Positions 51,347 to 59,536 of a stretch of 63,642 nucleotides of DNA are shown here, in pieces. Made by a program: the position numbers and the translations under genes. This stretch comes from Ruminococcus sp. (GTDB lineage Bacteria > Bacillota > Clostridia > Oscillospirales > Ruminococcaceae): the NCBI GenBank assembly GCA_017634275.1, contig JAGBNQ010000062.1:1-63642 (forward strand), written 5' to 3'. The notes beneath the pieces were generated by a model. The model was given only the letters and a program-made list of their open reading frames with translations. It was not told where the DNA came from and made no database searches. The first letter of the stretch is position 1; each line of letters starts with the position of its first letter.

Positions 51347-52945
51347 TTGAGTGATTTAAGTACTGAAATAAAAAGAAGGCGTACCTTCGCCATAATCTCC
51401 CACCCCGATGCAGGTAAAACTACCCTTACTGAGAAATTCCTTCTCTACGGCGGTGCTATCCAGCAGGCAGGTATGGTTAAGGGCAAAAAGAATATGCGCC
51501 ACGCAGTTTCCGACTGGATGGAGATAGAAAAGCAAAGAGGAATTTCCGTTACATCATCTGTTTTGCAGTTTGAGTATGAAAATTTCTGTATCAATATCCT
51601 TGATACCCCCGGGCATCAGGATTTCTCGGAGGATACCTACCGTACCCTTATGGCGGCTGACTCGGCTGTCATGGTCATAGATGCCTCAAAGGGTGTCGAG
51701 AATCAGACAAGAAAGCTCTTTAAGGTCTGCGTTATGCGCCATATCCCGATATTTACATTTATCAATAAAATGGATAGGGATTCCCGTAACCCCTTCGACC
51801 TTATCGACCAGATAGAGAATGAGCTTGGCATCAGCACCTACCCCGTAAACTGGCCTATCGGCTCGGGTAAGGATTTCAAGGGCGTTTTCGATAGGTTTGA
51901 GCGCCATATCATCAGCTTTGAATCAAACGGCGCGGCTCATCAGGCAGGTGCAAAGATATCCGACCTTTCCGACCCGTCACTTTCCGATATCCTCGGTGAG
52001 GAAAACCATAATACCCTTATTGACGATATCGAGCTTTTAGACGGCGCAAGCGATGAGTTTGATTTAGAGGCTGTTCACAGGGGCGAGCTTTCCCCCGTGT
52101 TCTTCGGCTCGGCTCTTACCAATTTCGGTGTTGAGCCTTTCCTTGAGAGCTTTCTTAAAATGACCCCTCCGCCCATGCCGCGTAATTCCTCCGAGGGCGA
52201 GGTAGACCCGTTTGATGATAATTTCTCCGCATTCGTTTTCAAGATTCAGGCAAATATGAATAAGGCTCACCGTGACAGACTTACCTTTATGCGTATCTGC
52301 TCGGGTAAGTTTGATAAGGATATGGAAGTTCTCCACGTTCAGGGAAATAAGAAAATGCGCCTTTCTCAGCCACAGCAGATAATGGCAGAGCAGCGCGAGA
52401 TAGTAAACGAGGCTTATGCCGGCGATATCATCGGCGTTTTTGACCCCGGTATATTCTCGATAGGCGATACAGTCTGCTCACCTAAGAAAAAATTCGAGTT
52501 TGAGGGCATTCCCACATTCGCGCCCGAGCATTTCCAGCGCGTCCGCCCGAAGGACACTATGAAAAGAAAACAGTTTGTCAAGGGCGCCGAGCAGATTGCG
52601 CAGGAGGGTGCAATACAGATATTCCATGAACCTATGATGGGTATGGAGGAGGTCATCGTCGGCGTTGTCGGCGTGCTCCAGTTCGATGTTTTCCAGTACA
52701 GAATGAAAAACGAATATAACGTTGACCTTGTTATCGAAGGGCTGCCGTATTCGTATATCAGGTGGATAGATAAAATGAACGTTTCTGAGCCCAAAGACCT
52801 TAAGATAAGCTCGGATACCAAGATAGTTCAGGATTTCAGGGGCAATTATCTTCTCCTCTTTTCAAGCGAGTGGAATATCCGCTGGGCGCTTGAACGCAAC
52901 GAGGGCTTAGAGCTTTCGGAGTTTAACAGAGGAGAATTGCAGTAA
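51347..52945 (+). CDS. prfC: Peptide chain release factor 3
   Basis: 532 residues from a TTG at 51347 (spacing from GAGG fits); RF3 is normally about 529. GTPase motifs: SHPDAGKTTLTEK (G1), DTPGHQDFSEDTYRTL (G3) and NKMDRD (G4). It recycles RF1 and RF2 during translation termination. Cotranscribed with rpiB 13 bp downstream. Confidence 0.95.
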   Translation: MSDLSTEIKRRRTFAIISHPDAGKTTLTEKFLLYGGAIQQAGMVKGKKNMRHAVSDWMEIEKQRGISVTSSVLQFEYENFCINILDTPGHQDFSEDTYRTLMAADSAVMVIDASKGVENQTRKLFKVCVMRHIPIFTFINKMDRDSRNPFDLIDQIENELGISTYPVNWPIGSGKDFKGVFDRFERHIISFESNGAAHQAGAKISDLSDPSLSDILGEENHNTLIDDIELLDGASDEFDLEAVHRGELSPVFFGSALTNFGVEPFLESFLKMTPPPMPRNSSEGEVDPFDDNFSAFVFKIQANMNKAHRDRLTFMRICSGKFDKDMEVLHVQGNKKMRLSQPQQIMAEQREIVNEAYAGDIIGVFDPGIFSIGDTVCSPKKKFEFEGIPTFAPEHFQRVRPKDTMKRKQFVKGAEQIAQEGAIQIFHEPMMGMEEVIVGVVGVLQFDVFQYRMKNEYNVDLVIEGLPYSYIRWIDKMNVSEPKDLKISSDTKIVQDFRGNYLLLFSSEWNIRWALERNEGLELSEFNRGELQ

Positions 52946-52958
52946 AGGAGATAAAAAA

Positions 52959-53399
52959 ATGAAAGTAATCATTGGAAATGACCATGCCGCACCGCTTTTA
53001 AAAAAATCCGTGTGTGAACATTTAAAGGAAAAAGGCATTGAGTTTGACGATATGGGCGTTGCCGCAGGCGAAAAATGCGATTACCCCGATAAGGCACAGG
53101 AGGTCTGTGAGAAATTCCTTGCAGGCGGCTATGACGCGGCTATCCTTATCTGCGGTACGGGAATAGGTATGAGCATGGCCGCAAATAAGATAAAGGGCAT
53201 TCGCGCGGCTTGCTGCTCCGATGTTTTCTCGGCGCGCTTTACAAGGCTGCATAATAACGCAAACGTCCTCTGCTTTGGTGAAAGGGTAGTAGGTGCAGGC
53301 CTTGCAAACGACCTTGTCGATACCTTTTTGGAAACACCTTTTGAGGGCGGCAGACATCAAAGGCGCGTAGAAAAAATAATGGCTCTTGAAGACAAATAA
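52959..53399 (+). CDS. rpiB: Ribose-5-phosphate isomerase B
   Basis: 146 residues. RpiB/LacAB motifs: IGNDHAAPLLK, DYPDKAQEVCEKF and the catalytic Cys region LICGTGIGMSMAANK. It interconverts ribose- and ribulose-5-phosphate. AAGGAG upstream. LacA/LacB-type activity cannot be strictly excluded. Confidence 0.93.
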   Translation: MKVIIGNDHAAPLLKKSVCEHLKEKGIEFDDMGVAAGEKCDYPDKAQEVCEKFLAGGYDAAILICGTGIGMSMAANKIKGIRAACCSDVFSARFTRLHNNANVLCFGERVVGAGLANDLVDTFLETPFEGGRHQRRVEKIMALEDK

Positions 53400-53407
53400 A
53401 TCTAAAA

Positions 53408-53444
53408 CGGCAGCGATGTATTCGCTGCCGAAAATTTTTTTTTA
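53408..53444 (+). terminator. Terminator of prfC-rpiB
   Basis: CGGCAGCGA-TGTAT-TCGCTGCCG hairpin followed by a long T run. Confidence 0.9.
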
Positions 53445-53455
53445 AAATAAGTGAG

Positions 53456-53482
53456 TGGAAACGGTAAAAGCTCTCGTATAAT
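53456..53482 (+). promoter_or_regulatory. Candidate promoter of the sigma factor gene
   Basis: GGAAAC (53457-53462) and CGTATAAT (53475-53482). The pieces resemble extracytoplasmic-function promoters (GAAAC ... CGTA) but the 12-bp spacer is shorter than the usual 16; TATAAT alone could be a vegetative -10 box. Confidence 0.4.
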
Positions 53483-53559
53483 TAAATGAAAGCATAAAAA
53501 ATGCTTTTAAAACTCTTTCATGAAAGAAAAGATTCTTCAATGAAACGGCGGTGAGAAAA

Positions 53560-54099
53560 TTGAGCGATGATGAGATAACTATGCTGCTCGTTAACGATAA
53601 CGGCGGGCTTGAGGCGGCAAAGGAAAAATATACGTCCTTAGTTATGAAGATATGCATGGGTTTCCTTAATAATAAAGATGACGCCGAGGAGGCTTGCGCC
53701 GACTGCTTTATCAGACTTTGGACTACAAGGCGACAAATAGATACCGCTAAAAGCTCGCTCAAAACATATATCTGTATGCTTGCCCGTCACGCGGCGATAG
53801 ATAAGTCAAGAACTCTTGACAAGGGAGAAAAGCTCTCTTTGGAGGAAAATGATATAGGGCTTGATGTTGACTACGAGGACGAGGCCGCAAAGCGGATAAA
53901 TATGCAGGTGATCAAAAAATGCGTAAGCGAGATGCCCTCACCTGCGCGCGAGATTTTCATTGACCGCTATTATTTCAAAATGTCCGTCAAGGACATTGCC
54001 GCGCGCTATTCACTTAAGCCGAAAAAGGTAGAAAACACCCTTGCAAGGGAAAAGAAACGGCTTAAGTCAGCGCTTTTGAAAGGAGGCATAATTATATGA
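53560..54099 (+). CDS. ECF-type RNA polymerase sigma factor
   Basis: 179 residues from TTG 53560; a GTG at 53551 is an alternative. Region 2 (DDAEEACADCFIRLWTTRRQ; LKTYICMLARHAAIDKSR) and region 4 (MPSPAREIFIDRYYFKMSVK; DIAARYSLKPKKVENTLARE) are present. It directs RNA polymerase to its own regulon. Overlaps the membrane gene downstream by 4 bp, the usual sigma/anti-sigma arrangement. Confidence 0.9.
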   Translation: MSDDEITMLLVNDNGGLEAAKEKYTSLVMKICMGFLNNKDDAEEACADCFIRLWTTRRQIDTAKSSLKTYICMLARHAAIDKSRTLDKGEKLSLEENDIGLDVDYEDEAAKRINMQVIKKCVSEMPSPAREIFIDRYYFKMSVKDIAARYSLKPKKVENTLAREKKRLKSALLKGGIII

Positions 54100-55805
54100 G
54101 AGAAATAGATAAGCTTTTGCACGAGATCCCCCTTGACGAGCTTATGGGCGAGGGCGGCTTTGAGCATGAGCCCAAGCCCATAAGCCTTGATAAGAAAACG
54201 GAAAAAACAGGTGCAGCAAGAGTAAAAACGCATAAGGTCGGCGCTATAACAGCCGTTGCCGCAGCATTGGCAGTAGCCGTCGGAGGAACGCTTTACTGGG
54301 GGCTTAACCATAATAAGCTCAGTCCTGCAAGCTTTCTTAGCAAAAACGGGGTCAGCAGTCCTATCGGCAATCAGAACAGAACGCTTATCGAGCAGTTTAT
54401 CGAGCATAGAAACGGCAACCCCGAGGTACTGGGCGATTGCCTCGTGGTATTTGATGAGCCAATAGCTCCCGAGCATTATCTTGGCGATATTAACGGTTTT
54501 CAGCCCGATTTTCAGGTGCTTGGCTACTCCTACTCGGGCAACCTTGCAAATATCTATATCTGCGCTGAAAACCTTTCTGTTATGCAGGATAATAAATATA
54601 TAGCCGATATTGATGATTATAATAAGACCTGTGCCGATTATGAAGACCGTATAAATAAGGCCGTTATTGAGGGCGATGAAAAAAAGGCAGAGAAGCTGAG
54701 GGAAGAATACGGCAAATTCATAGATAAATATGATGATGATTATACAACTTGGGATGAGTATCAGGAGGTTGACCGCCTTTTCTCCGACAGGACGTATGTA
54801 GCCCTTAAGAATACAGACGGTGAGCTGCTTTATAAAATGAACGGCTTTCCTGCATATGACAGAATAGGCGACTATGATGTAGGCTCAATGACAATTGATA
54901 TGTCAAGAGTAAAGGATAAAAAGGTGACATTTGAATGCACCTTTGCAGGCAAGGACGTTAAAGACCTTGAAATCCCCCTTGATAAGTATATAGTCTCAGC
55001 CTATAACACTATCAACTGCGACCTTGAGGGCAGAACAGTCACAAATTTTGTTCTTAAGGACACCGTGACATATCGTGTCAAGAGCATTTCCTACGATAAG
55101 GGCTTTGTTGATGTGACGGTAGAGTTCCCGAAATATGCCTCGGGCGGCGACTCGGGTGAGATAGCCCCCTATACAGTCTACAGCGAATACGGCAATCTGA
55201 TATCTACAAATACCTTTATAACCCCCGTATATGAAAACGGCACTTACCCCGTGAAGATACAGCGCGTGATAATGCAAAACGGACTTCAGGACAGCACCGA
55301 GCCGCAGACTGTAACGCTTAGCTACTGCGCACTCGATGCCCCCCTTGAACCCGAGAGGATAGCGTATTTCATAGTCGGCAGCAGACGTATCTATGTAAAT
55401 GACGAGCAAAAGCAGAACGAGCGCTACGGCGTTCTCTACTGCGAGCCGCAGACAGGCTACAACGGTTCTGATGATGAGATAGAATACGCATCAAAACAGA
55501 AATATTTTGTTGACGAGATAGATGAAACTAAGAGCCTGATAGAAAAGATAACGGCAAATAGCAAGAAGATAGACGTATCGGAATATGATGAATATATCCC
55601 TCAGTCAAACGAAATAGTCATCTACGGCGAAAACGGAGAGGTGGAATACAGCAGCGGACTTATCAACGTGTTTAACGTGATAGATAAGGAAAAGGGTGAA
55701 TATTCACCTGCTGTCAGGGTGCTTATTATAAACGGCGAGCATTATGCGCTTTCCGATAATCAGTTTGAGCAGTATAAGGCTCTTTGCGGTAAAATAGCAA
55801 ATTAA
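54096..55805 (+). CDS. Putative membrane anti-sigma factor with large outer domain
   Basis: 569 residues. A short cytoplasmic N-terminus (about 1-47, MREIDKLLHEIPLDELMGEG) can bind the sigma factor; one transmembrane helix (about 48-70, GAITAVAAALAVAVGGTLYW); then about 500 residues outside, beta-rich with a charged coiled segment (about 165-215). It resembles DUF4179-type anti-sigma proteins. The outer domain may sense a cell-envelope or substrate signal. No catalytic motif seen. Confidence 0.75.
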   Translation: MREIDKLLHEIPLDELMGEGGFEHEPKPISLDKKTEKTGAARVKTHKVGAITAVAAALAVAVGGTLYWGLNHNKLSPASFLSKNGVSSPIGNQNRTLIEQFIEHRNGNPEVLGDCLVVFDEPIAPEHYLGDINGFQPDFQVLGYSYSGNLANIYICAENLSVMQDNKYIADIDDYNKTCADYEDRINKAVIEGDEKKAEKLREEYGKFIDKYDDDYTTWDEYQEVDRLFSDRTYVALKNTDGELLYKMNGFPAYDRIGDYDVGSMTIDMSRVKDKKVTFECTFAGKDVKDLEIPLDKYIVSAYNTINCDLEGRTVTNFVLKDTVTYRVKSISYDKGFVDVTVEFPKYASGGDSGEIAPYTVYSEYGNLISTNTFITPVYENGTYPVKIQRVIMQNGLQDSTEPQTVTLSYCALDAPLEPERIAYFIVGSRRIYVNDEQKQNERYGVLYCEPQTGYNGSDDEIEYASKQKYFVDEIDETKSLIEKITANSKKIDVSEYDEYIPQSNEIVIYGENGEVEYSSGLINVFNVIDKEKGEYSPAVRVLIINGEHYALSDNQFEQYKALCGKIAN

Positions 55806-55835
55806 TGGTAGAACAAAGATAAATATATAAAATGC

Positions 55836-55866
55836 AGGGCGGCAGAGTTTCTGCCGTCCTCATTTT
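55836..55866 (+). terminator. Terminator of the sigma/anti-sigma operon
   Basis: AGGGCGGCAG-AGTTT-CTGCCGTCCT hairpin then CATTTTTG. Confidence 0.8.
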
Positions 55867-55881
55867 TGTGTATAATTCTCC

Positions 55882-55910
55882 TTGACAAGGGAGCATATAA
55901 ATGGTAAAAT
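55882..55910 (+). promoter_or_regulatory. Promoter of glmU
   Basis: TTGACA (55882-55887), 17-bp spacer, TAAAAT (55905-55910). Confidence 0.75.
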
Positions 55911-55949
55911 TAGAATGTTTGGTGAAATATACTTTAAGGAGATAATATT

Positions 55950-57362
55950 ATGGATAATTGTATCATTTTGGCAGGCGGTCAGGGTAAAAGAATGAAAACA
56001 AACAAGCCAAAGGTGCTTTTGGAGGTTTTGGGCGAGCCTATGCTTGAATGGGTTATAAAGGCCTGCGAAAGTGCAGGAATAGGAAATATATGCGTTGTCA
56101 AGGGCTATGAGGGCGAGCAGGTAGAAACCTACCTCTCAGGCAGAAACGGCTCTGCCGATGTAAAGACTGTTTTGCAAAGCGAACGTCTTGGCACAGGCCA
56201 TGCAGTCATGATGGCGGCAGATTATCTAAAGGAGCGTATCGGCGGCAATACCCTTATCCTCTGCGGCGATGCCCCCTTTATCGACAGAGAAACGATAAGC
56301 GGTTCACTTGCTCTTCATAAAAAATCGGGCAATGCTGTTACAGTCGTTACTTCGGTAATCGACGAGCCGAAGGGCTACGGCAGGATAATCCGCACAAATG
56401 ACGGAATCAGCGGCATAGTAGAGGAAAAGGACTGCACCGAAGAACAGCGCGCTATAAAGGAGATCAACAGCGGCTGCTATTGGTTCGATACAAAGGCGCT
56501 TTTGGGTGTTCTCGGTGAGCTTAGACCCAATAACGCGCAGAAGGAATATTACCTTACCGACTGTATATCGCTGCTGCTGAGCAAAGGCCTTAAGGCAGGC
56601 GCTTTCACCTCGGAAAACAAAAACGTTTCTTTGGGCGCAAACGACAGGCGCGGCCTTTTGGCACTAAACGATATCGCAAGAAAATCAGTCATTGATAAAT
56701 GGCTTGACTTCGGCATAGAATTTACCTGCACTGACGGTGTTATCATCGGCACGGATGTCGAGATAGGCGCAGGCACGGTGATAGAGCCAAACGTCAGGCT
56801 GACAGGCAGAACAAGAATAGGCGAGGGCTGCCATATCATGAGCGGCTGTATGCTGAATAATACAGTTGTCGGTAATAATACAGTCCTTAATTTTGTACAG
56901 TCTAACGATGCGGCGGTCGATGATAATGTAAAGATAGGCCCGTGGGTGCAGCTGCGCCCCGATTCGCACGTTTTAAGCGGCGCAAAGATAGGCGACTTTG
57001 TCGAGATCAAGAACTCCACGATAGGCGAGGGAACAGCGGTAGCGCACCTTACATATGTTGGCGACAGCGACGTCGGCTCAAATGTAAACTTCGGCTGCGG
57101 CGTTGTTACGGTGAATTTTGACGGCGAGAAGAAATTCCGTACAACTATCGGTGATAATGCATTTATCGGTTGCAATACAAACCTTGTTGCTCCCGTAAAG
57201 GTAGGAACGAGCGCGTATACCGCCGCAGGCACAACAGTCACAAAGGACGTTCCCGACGGCGCCCTTGCCATTGACCGCGGCAAGCAGGCCAATATCGAGG
57301 GCTACGCCACCAAAAAGCTCAAAGCAAGAAATGAAAAGATAGCGATGCAGAAGAAGGCATAA
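55950..57362 (+). CDS. glmU: Bifunctional GlmU (uridylyltransferase / acetyltransferase)
   Basis: 470 residues. N-terminal pyrophosphorylase: LAGGQGKRMKTNKPKVLLEV, LGTGHAVMMA and CGDAPFID. C-terminal left-handed beta-helix with hexapeptide repeats and the acetyltransferase motifs GPWVQLRPDSHV, EIKNSTIGEGTAVAHLTYVG and GCGVVTVNFDG. It makes UDP-GlcNAc for peptidoglycan. AAGGAG upstream. Confidence 0.96.
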   Translation: MDNCIILAGGQGKRMKTNKPKVLLEVLGEPMLEWVIKACESAGIGNICVVKGYEGEQVETYLSGRNGSADVKTVLQSERLGTGHAVMMAADYLKERIGGNTLILCGDAPFIDRETISGSLALHKKSGNAVTVVTSVIDEPKGYGRIIRTNDGISGIVEEKDCTEEQRAIKEINSGCYWFDTKALLGVLGELRPNNAQKEYYLTDCISLLLSKGLKAGAFTSENKNVSLGANDRRGLLALNDIARKSVIDKWLDFGIEFTCTDGVIIGTDVEIGAGTVIEPNVRLTGRTRIGEGCHIMSGCMLNNTVVGNNTVLNFVQSNDAAVDDNVKIGPWVQLRPDSHVLSGAKIGDFVEIKNSTIGEGTAVAHLTYVGDSDVGSNVNFGCGVVTVNFDGEKKFRTTIGDNAFIGCNTNLVAPVKVGTSAYTAAGTTVTKDVPDGALAIDRGKQANIEGYATKKLKARNEKIAMQKKA

Positions 57363-57368
57363 AAGAAT

Positions 57369-57408
57369 AACCGCAGGCTTTAAAAAAGAGCTTGCGGTTT
57401 TTATTTGT
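57369..57408 (+). terminator. Terminator of glmU
   Basis: AACCGCAGGCTT ... AGCTTGCGGTT hairpin followed by TTTATTTG. Confidence 0.8.
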
Positions 57409-57616
57409 TTATTTTTTTGTTGTTAGTCCGCCCGAGAATGTAATCTACCGATACCCCGTAAAAGTCGGCAAGTATCAGCAGGTGTTCGACGGGGATAGTT
57501 CTTGCACCCCTCTCATAACGTGAATAAACTGTCTGACTGGTAAATAATATACTTGCAATTTGTGATTGGTTCATATCCATATCTTCTCTAAGGTCACGCA
57601 GTCTTTGAAAATACAC
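57401..57616 (-). CDS. XRE-family transcriptional regulator
   Basis: 71 residues with a GTG start at 57616 after GGAGGTGAT. One helix-turn-helix domain (NQSQIASILFTSQTVYSRYE; GARTIPVEHLLILADFYGVS) fills the whole protein. Divergent from the broken protease gene; a palindrome between them (57660-57677) is a likely binding site. Confidence 0.9.
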   Translation of the reverse strand: MYFQRLRDLREDMDMNQSQIASILFTSQTVYSRYERGARTIPVEHLLILADFYGVSVDYILGRTNNKKINK

Positions 57617-57659
57617 AAATCATCACCTCCATATTTGGTTATATTGTAGAAACTTATTT

Positions 57660-57677
57660 TAGTACTTATTGGTACTA
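57660..57677. promoter_or_regulatory. Candidate XRE operator
   Basis: TAGTAC-TTATTG-GTACTA inverted repeat, directly abutting the -35 box of the divergent protease gene. Confidence 0.5.
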
Positions 57678-57706
57678 TTGACTTTAGCATATTTTTGTGT
57701 TACATT
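57678..57706 (+). promoter_or_regulatory. Promoter of the C39-like protease pseudogene
   Basis: TTGACT (57678-57683), 17-bp spacer, TACATT (57701-57706). Confidence 0.55.
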
Positions 57707-57755
57707 TATTATGTTAAAACCAAACGGTCTTAAAATTCTATTGGGGTGAGCATAA

Positions 57756-58757
57756 ATGAAAGAAAAGATATATAGCCCATTAATTACTCTGGTGTTATTA
57801 TTTATTGTTGTGAATATTGGTTTTAATATATGTGTGTTCGGAGAATACGGCGATAATATCTATCCTGTTCAAACGGTAAAACGGGAACAAGTTGACTTTA
57901 ATTCATTCGATAATAGCTTTAGTTTTAATGTCGATACAGAGATTATTGACAAGCTTATAATCGATTATTCAGATAAACATGATGATCAAAATGAGGAATC
58001 AAACAGCCTGGCTTTAGGTTTTGTTGATCAAACTGCCGAATTTGCTGTTGATACCGTCAATTGTATAGATCATGTAAAGCTTTGCAAACTAAATGCTCAA
58101 AAGCAAAAGAAAGCTGAGGATAATGCCTCTCTTATTAAGAAAATCAAGGTAAAGAACATTTTGCAGCAGCCGGAATTACCGACGGGCTGTGAATGCGTTT
58201 CTCTTACAATGCTGCTTAACTATTTTGGTTATAATGTTGATAAAGTAACTCTTGTAAGAGAATATTTGCCCAAACTTGATTTTTATTATTCAAACGGCAA
58301 TTTGTATGGCGCTGATTTTACAACCACCTTTGCAGGTGACCCCGAAAGTGCCGATTCGTATGGCTGTTATGCTCCATGTATAACGATAACAGCTAATAAG
58401 TATTTCATCGCAAATAAAATAAATAATAAAGCATTTGATTTGACCGGTACAGAATTCGACGATCTGTTGTCAGATTACATTTTTGATGACTACCCGGTAC
58501 TTATTTGGATAACACATACAGACCTTCATGAATCAGTTCTGACGACAAAATGGTTAACGCCTGATAATAAAAGTGTTCAGTGGCGGTAATTTGAACACTG
58601 TGTTGTTTTGACAGGCTATGATAAGAAAAAAGGCTTGATATATGTTTCAGATCCACTTGTGGGAAATACATCATATGATTACAAAAAGCTAAAACAGAGA
58701 TATAACGAAATGGGAAAACAAGCAGTTTGTATTGGTAAACAGTCGGTTCATAAGTAA
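57756..58757 (+). pseudogene. C39-like cysteine protease interrupted by an in-frame stop
   Basis: An N-terminal membrane anchor (SPLITLVLLFIVVNIGFNIC) precedes about 100 residues of linker and a C39_2-type domain with LPTGCECVSLTMLLNYFG (Cys145 likely nucleophile). The frame hits TAA at 58587-58589 after SVQWR. Continuing in the same frame gives FEHCVVLTGYDKKKG (catalytic His) and VSDPLVGN (catalytic Asp) up to TAA at 58755. So one nonsense codon separates Cys from His and Asp. The translated product would be inactive unless the stop is suppressed. The region is AT-rich relative to its neighbours, suggesting recent acquisition. Confidence 0.85.
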
Positions 58758-58801
58758 ATATGCACAAAAAGAATAATTTCAATTTCTTTATGGGTTTTGA
58801 T

Positions 58802-58830
58802 TTGACATTCCCCCAAAAATCTGCTATAAT
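58802..58830 (+). promoter_or_regulatory. Promoter of pth-mfd
   Basis: TTGACA (58802-58807), 17-bp spacer, TATAAT (58825-58830). Confidence 0.82.
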
Positions 58831-58852
58831 AGAATAAAACAAATAAAACATA

Positions 58853-58879
58853 CCCCGTCTTTTTAAAAGTCGGGGTTAT
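58853..58879 (+). terminator. Terminator-like hairpin in the pth leader
   Basis: ACCCCGTCTTTTT-AAAAGTCGGGGT lies about 20 nt after the expected transcription start and before the ribosome site (58897). The T tract is short. It may be an attenuator or merely the terminator of the upstream pseudogene. Confidence 0.45.
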
Positions 58880-58907
58880 TGTGCGTTATAAAGATAAGGA
58901 GAAAATT

Positions 58908-59528
58908 ATGAGTATTTGGGACGCTTTTGATAGAATATCCAAAAAAACGGACACAAACGGTAAGATCGAATTTATCATCGCAGGGCTCGGCAACCCGGGG
59001 GTCGCGTATGAGAATACACGCCATAATGCAGGCTTTATAGCGGCCGATCGCCTTTGTGAAAAGCTCGGCTTTAAGACAGATAGGCATAAATTCAAAGCCC
59101 TTGTCGGTGAAACTGTTATCTCGGGAAAACGCTGTCTGGTGCTTAAGCCCGAAACGTTTATGAATCTTAGCGGCGAGGCTGTCGCGGCGGCTGCCGATTT
59201 TTATAAAATACCGCCCGAGAATATCATCGTTATGTTTGATGATATCTCTTTGGAGCCGGGTAAGCTGCGTATAAGGCGTAAAGGCTCGTCGGGCGGCCAT
59301 AACGGTATCAAGAGTATTATCGAATGCCTTGACAGCGAGGATTTCCCCCGTATAAAGCTCGGCGTCGGCGCTAAACCTCATAAGGATTATAACCTTGCTG
59401 ACTGGGTGCTGTCGCGCTTTTCCGATGATGAGATGAAACTTATGCAATCCGCCGCCGATAATGCCTGCAAGGCGCTTGAATATATCGTTTCGGGTCAGAC
59501 AGATAAAGCTATGAATGAATTTAATTAA
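58908..59528 (+). CDS. pth: Peptidyl-tRNA hydrolase
   Basis: 206 residues; start at 58908 behind AAGGAG. Motifs GLGNPGVAYENTRHNAGF (catalytic His), KPETFMNLSGEAV and GGHNGIKSI are intact. A 20-residue N-terminal extension precedes the core. It recycles peptidyl-tRNA. mfd starts 8 bp downstream, so they are cotranscribed. Confidence 0.96.
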   Translation: MSIWDAFDRISKKTDTNGKIEFIIAGLGNPGVAYENTRHNAGFIAADRLCEKLGFKTDRHKFKALVGETVISGKRCLVLKPETFMNLSGEAVAAAADFYKIPPENIIVMFDDISLEPGKLRIRRKGSSGGHNGIKSIIECLDSEDFPRIKLGVGAKPHKDYNLADWVLSRFSDDEMKLMQSAADNACKALEYIVSGQTDKAMNEFN

Positions 59529-59536
59529 GGTGAACT

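Noticed and set aside
57756-58757. C39-like protease as the leader peptidase of the array
   Set aside because: It is a membrane-anchored C39_2-type protein not fused to an ABC exporter, is broken by a stop, and lies far from the array.
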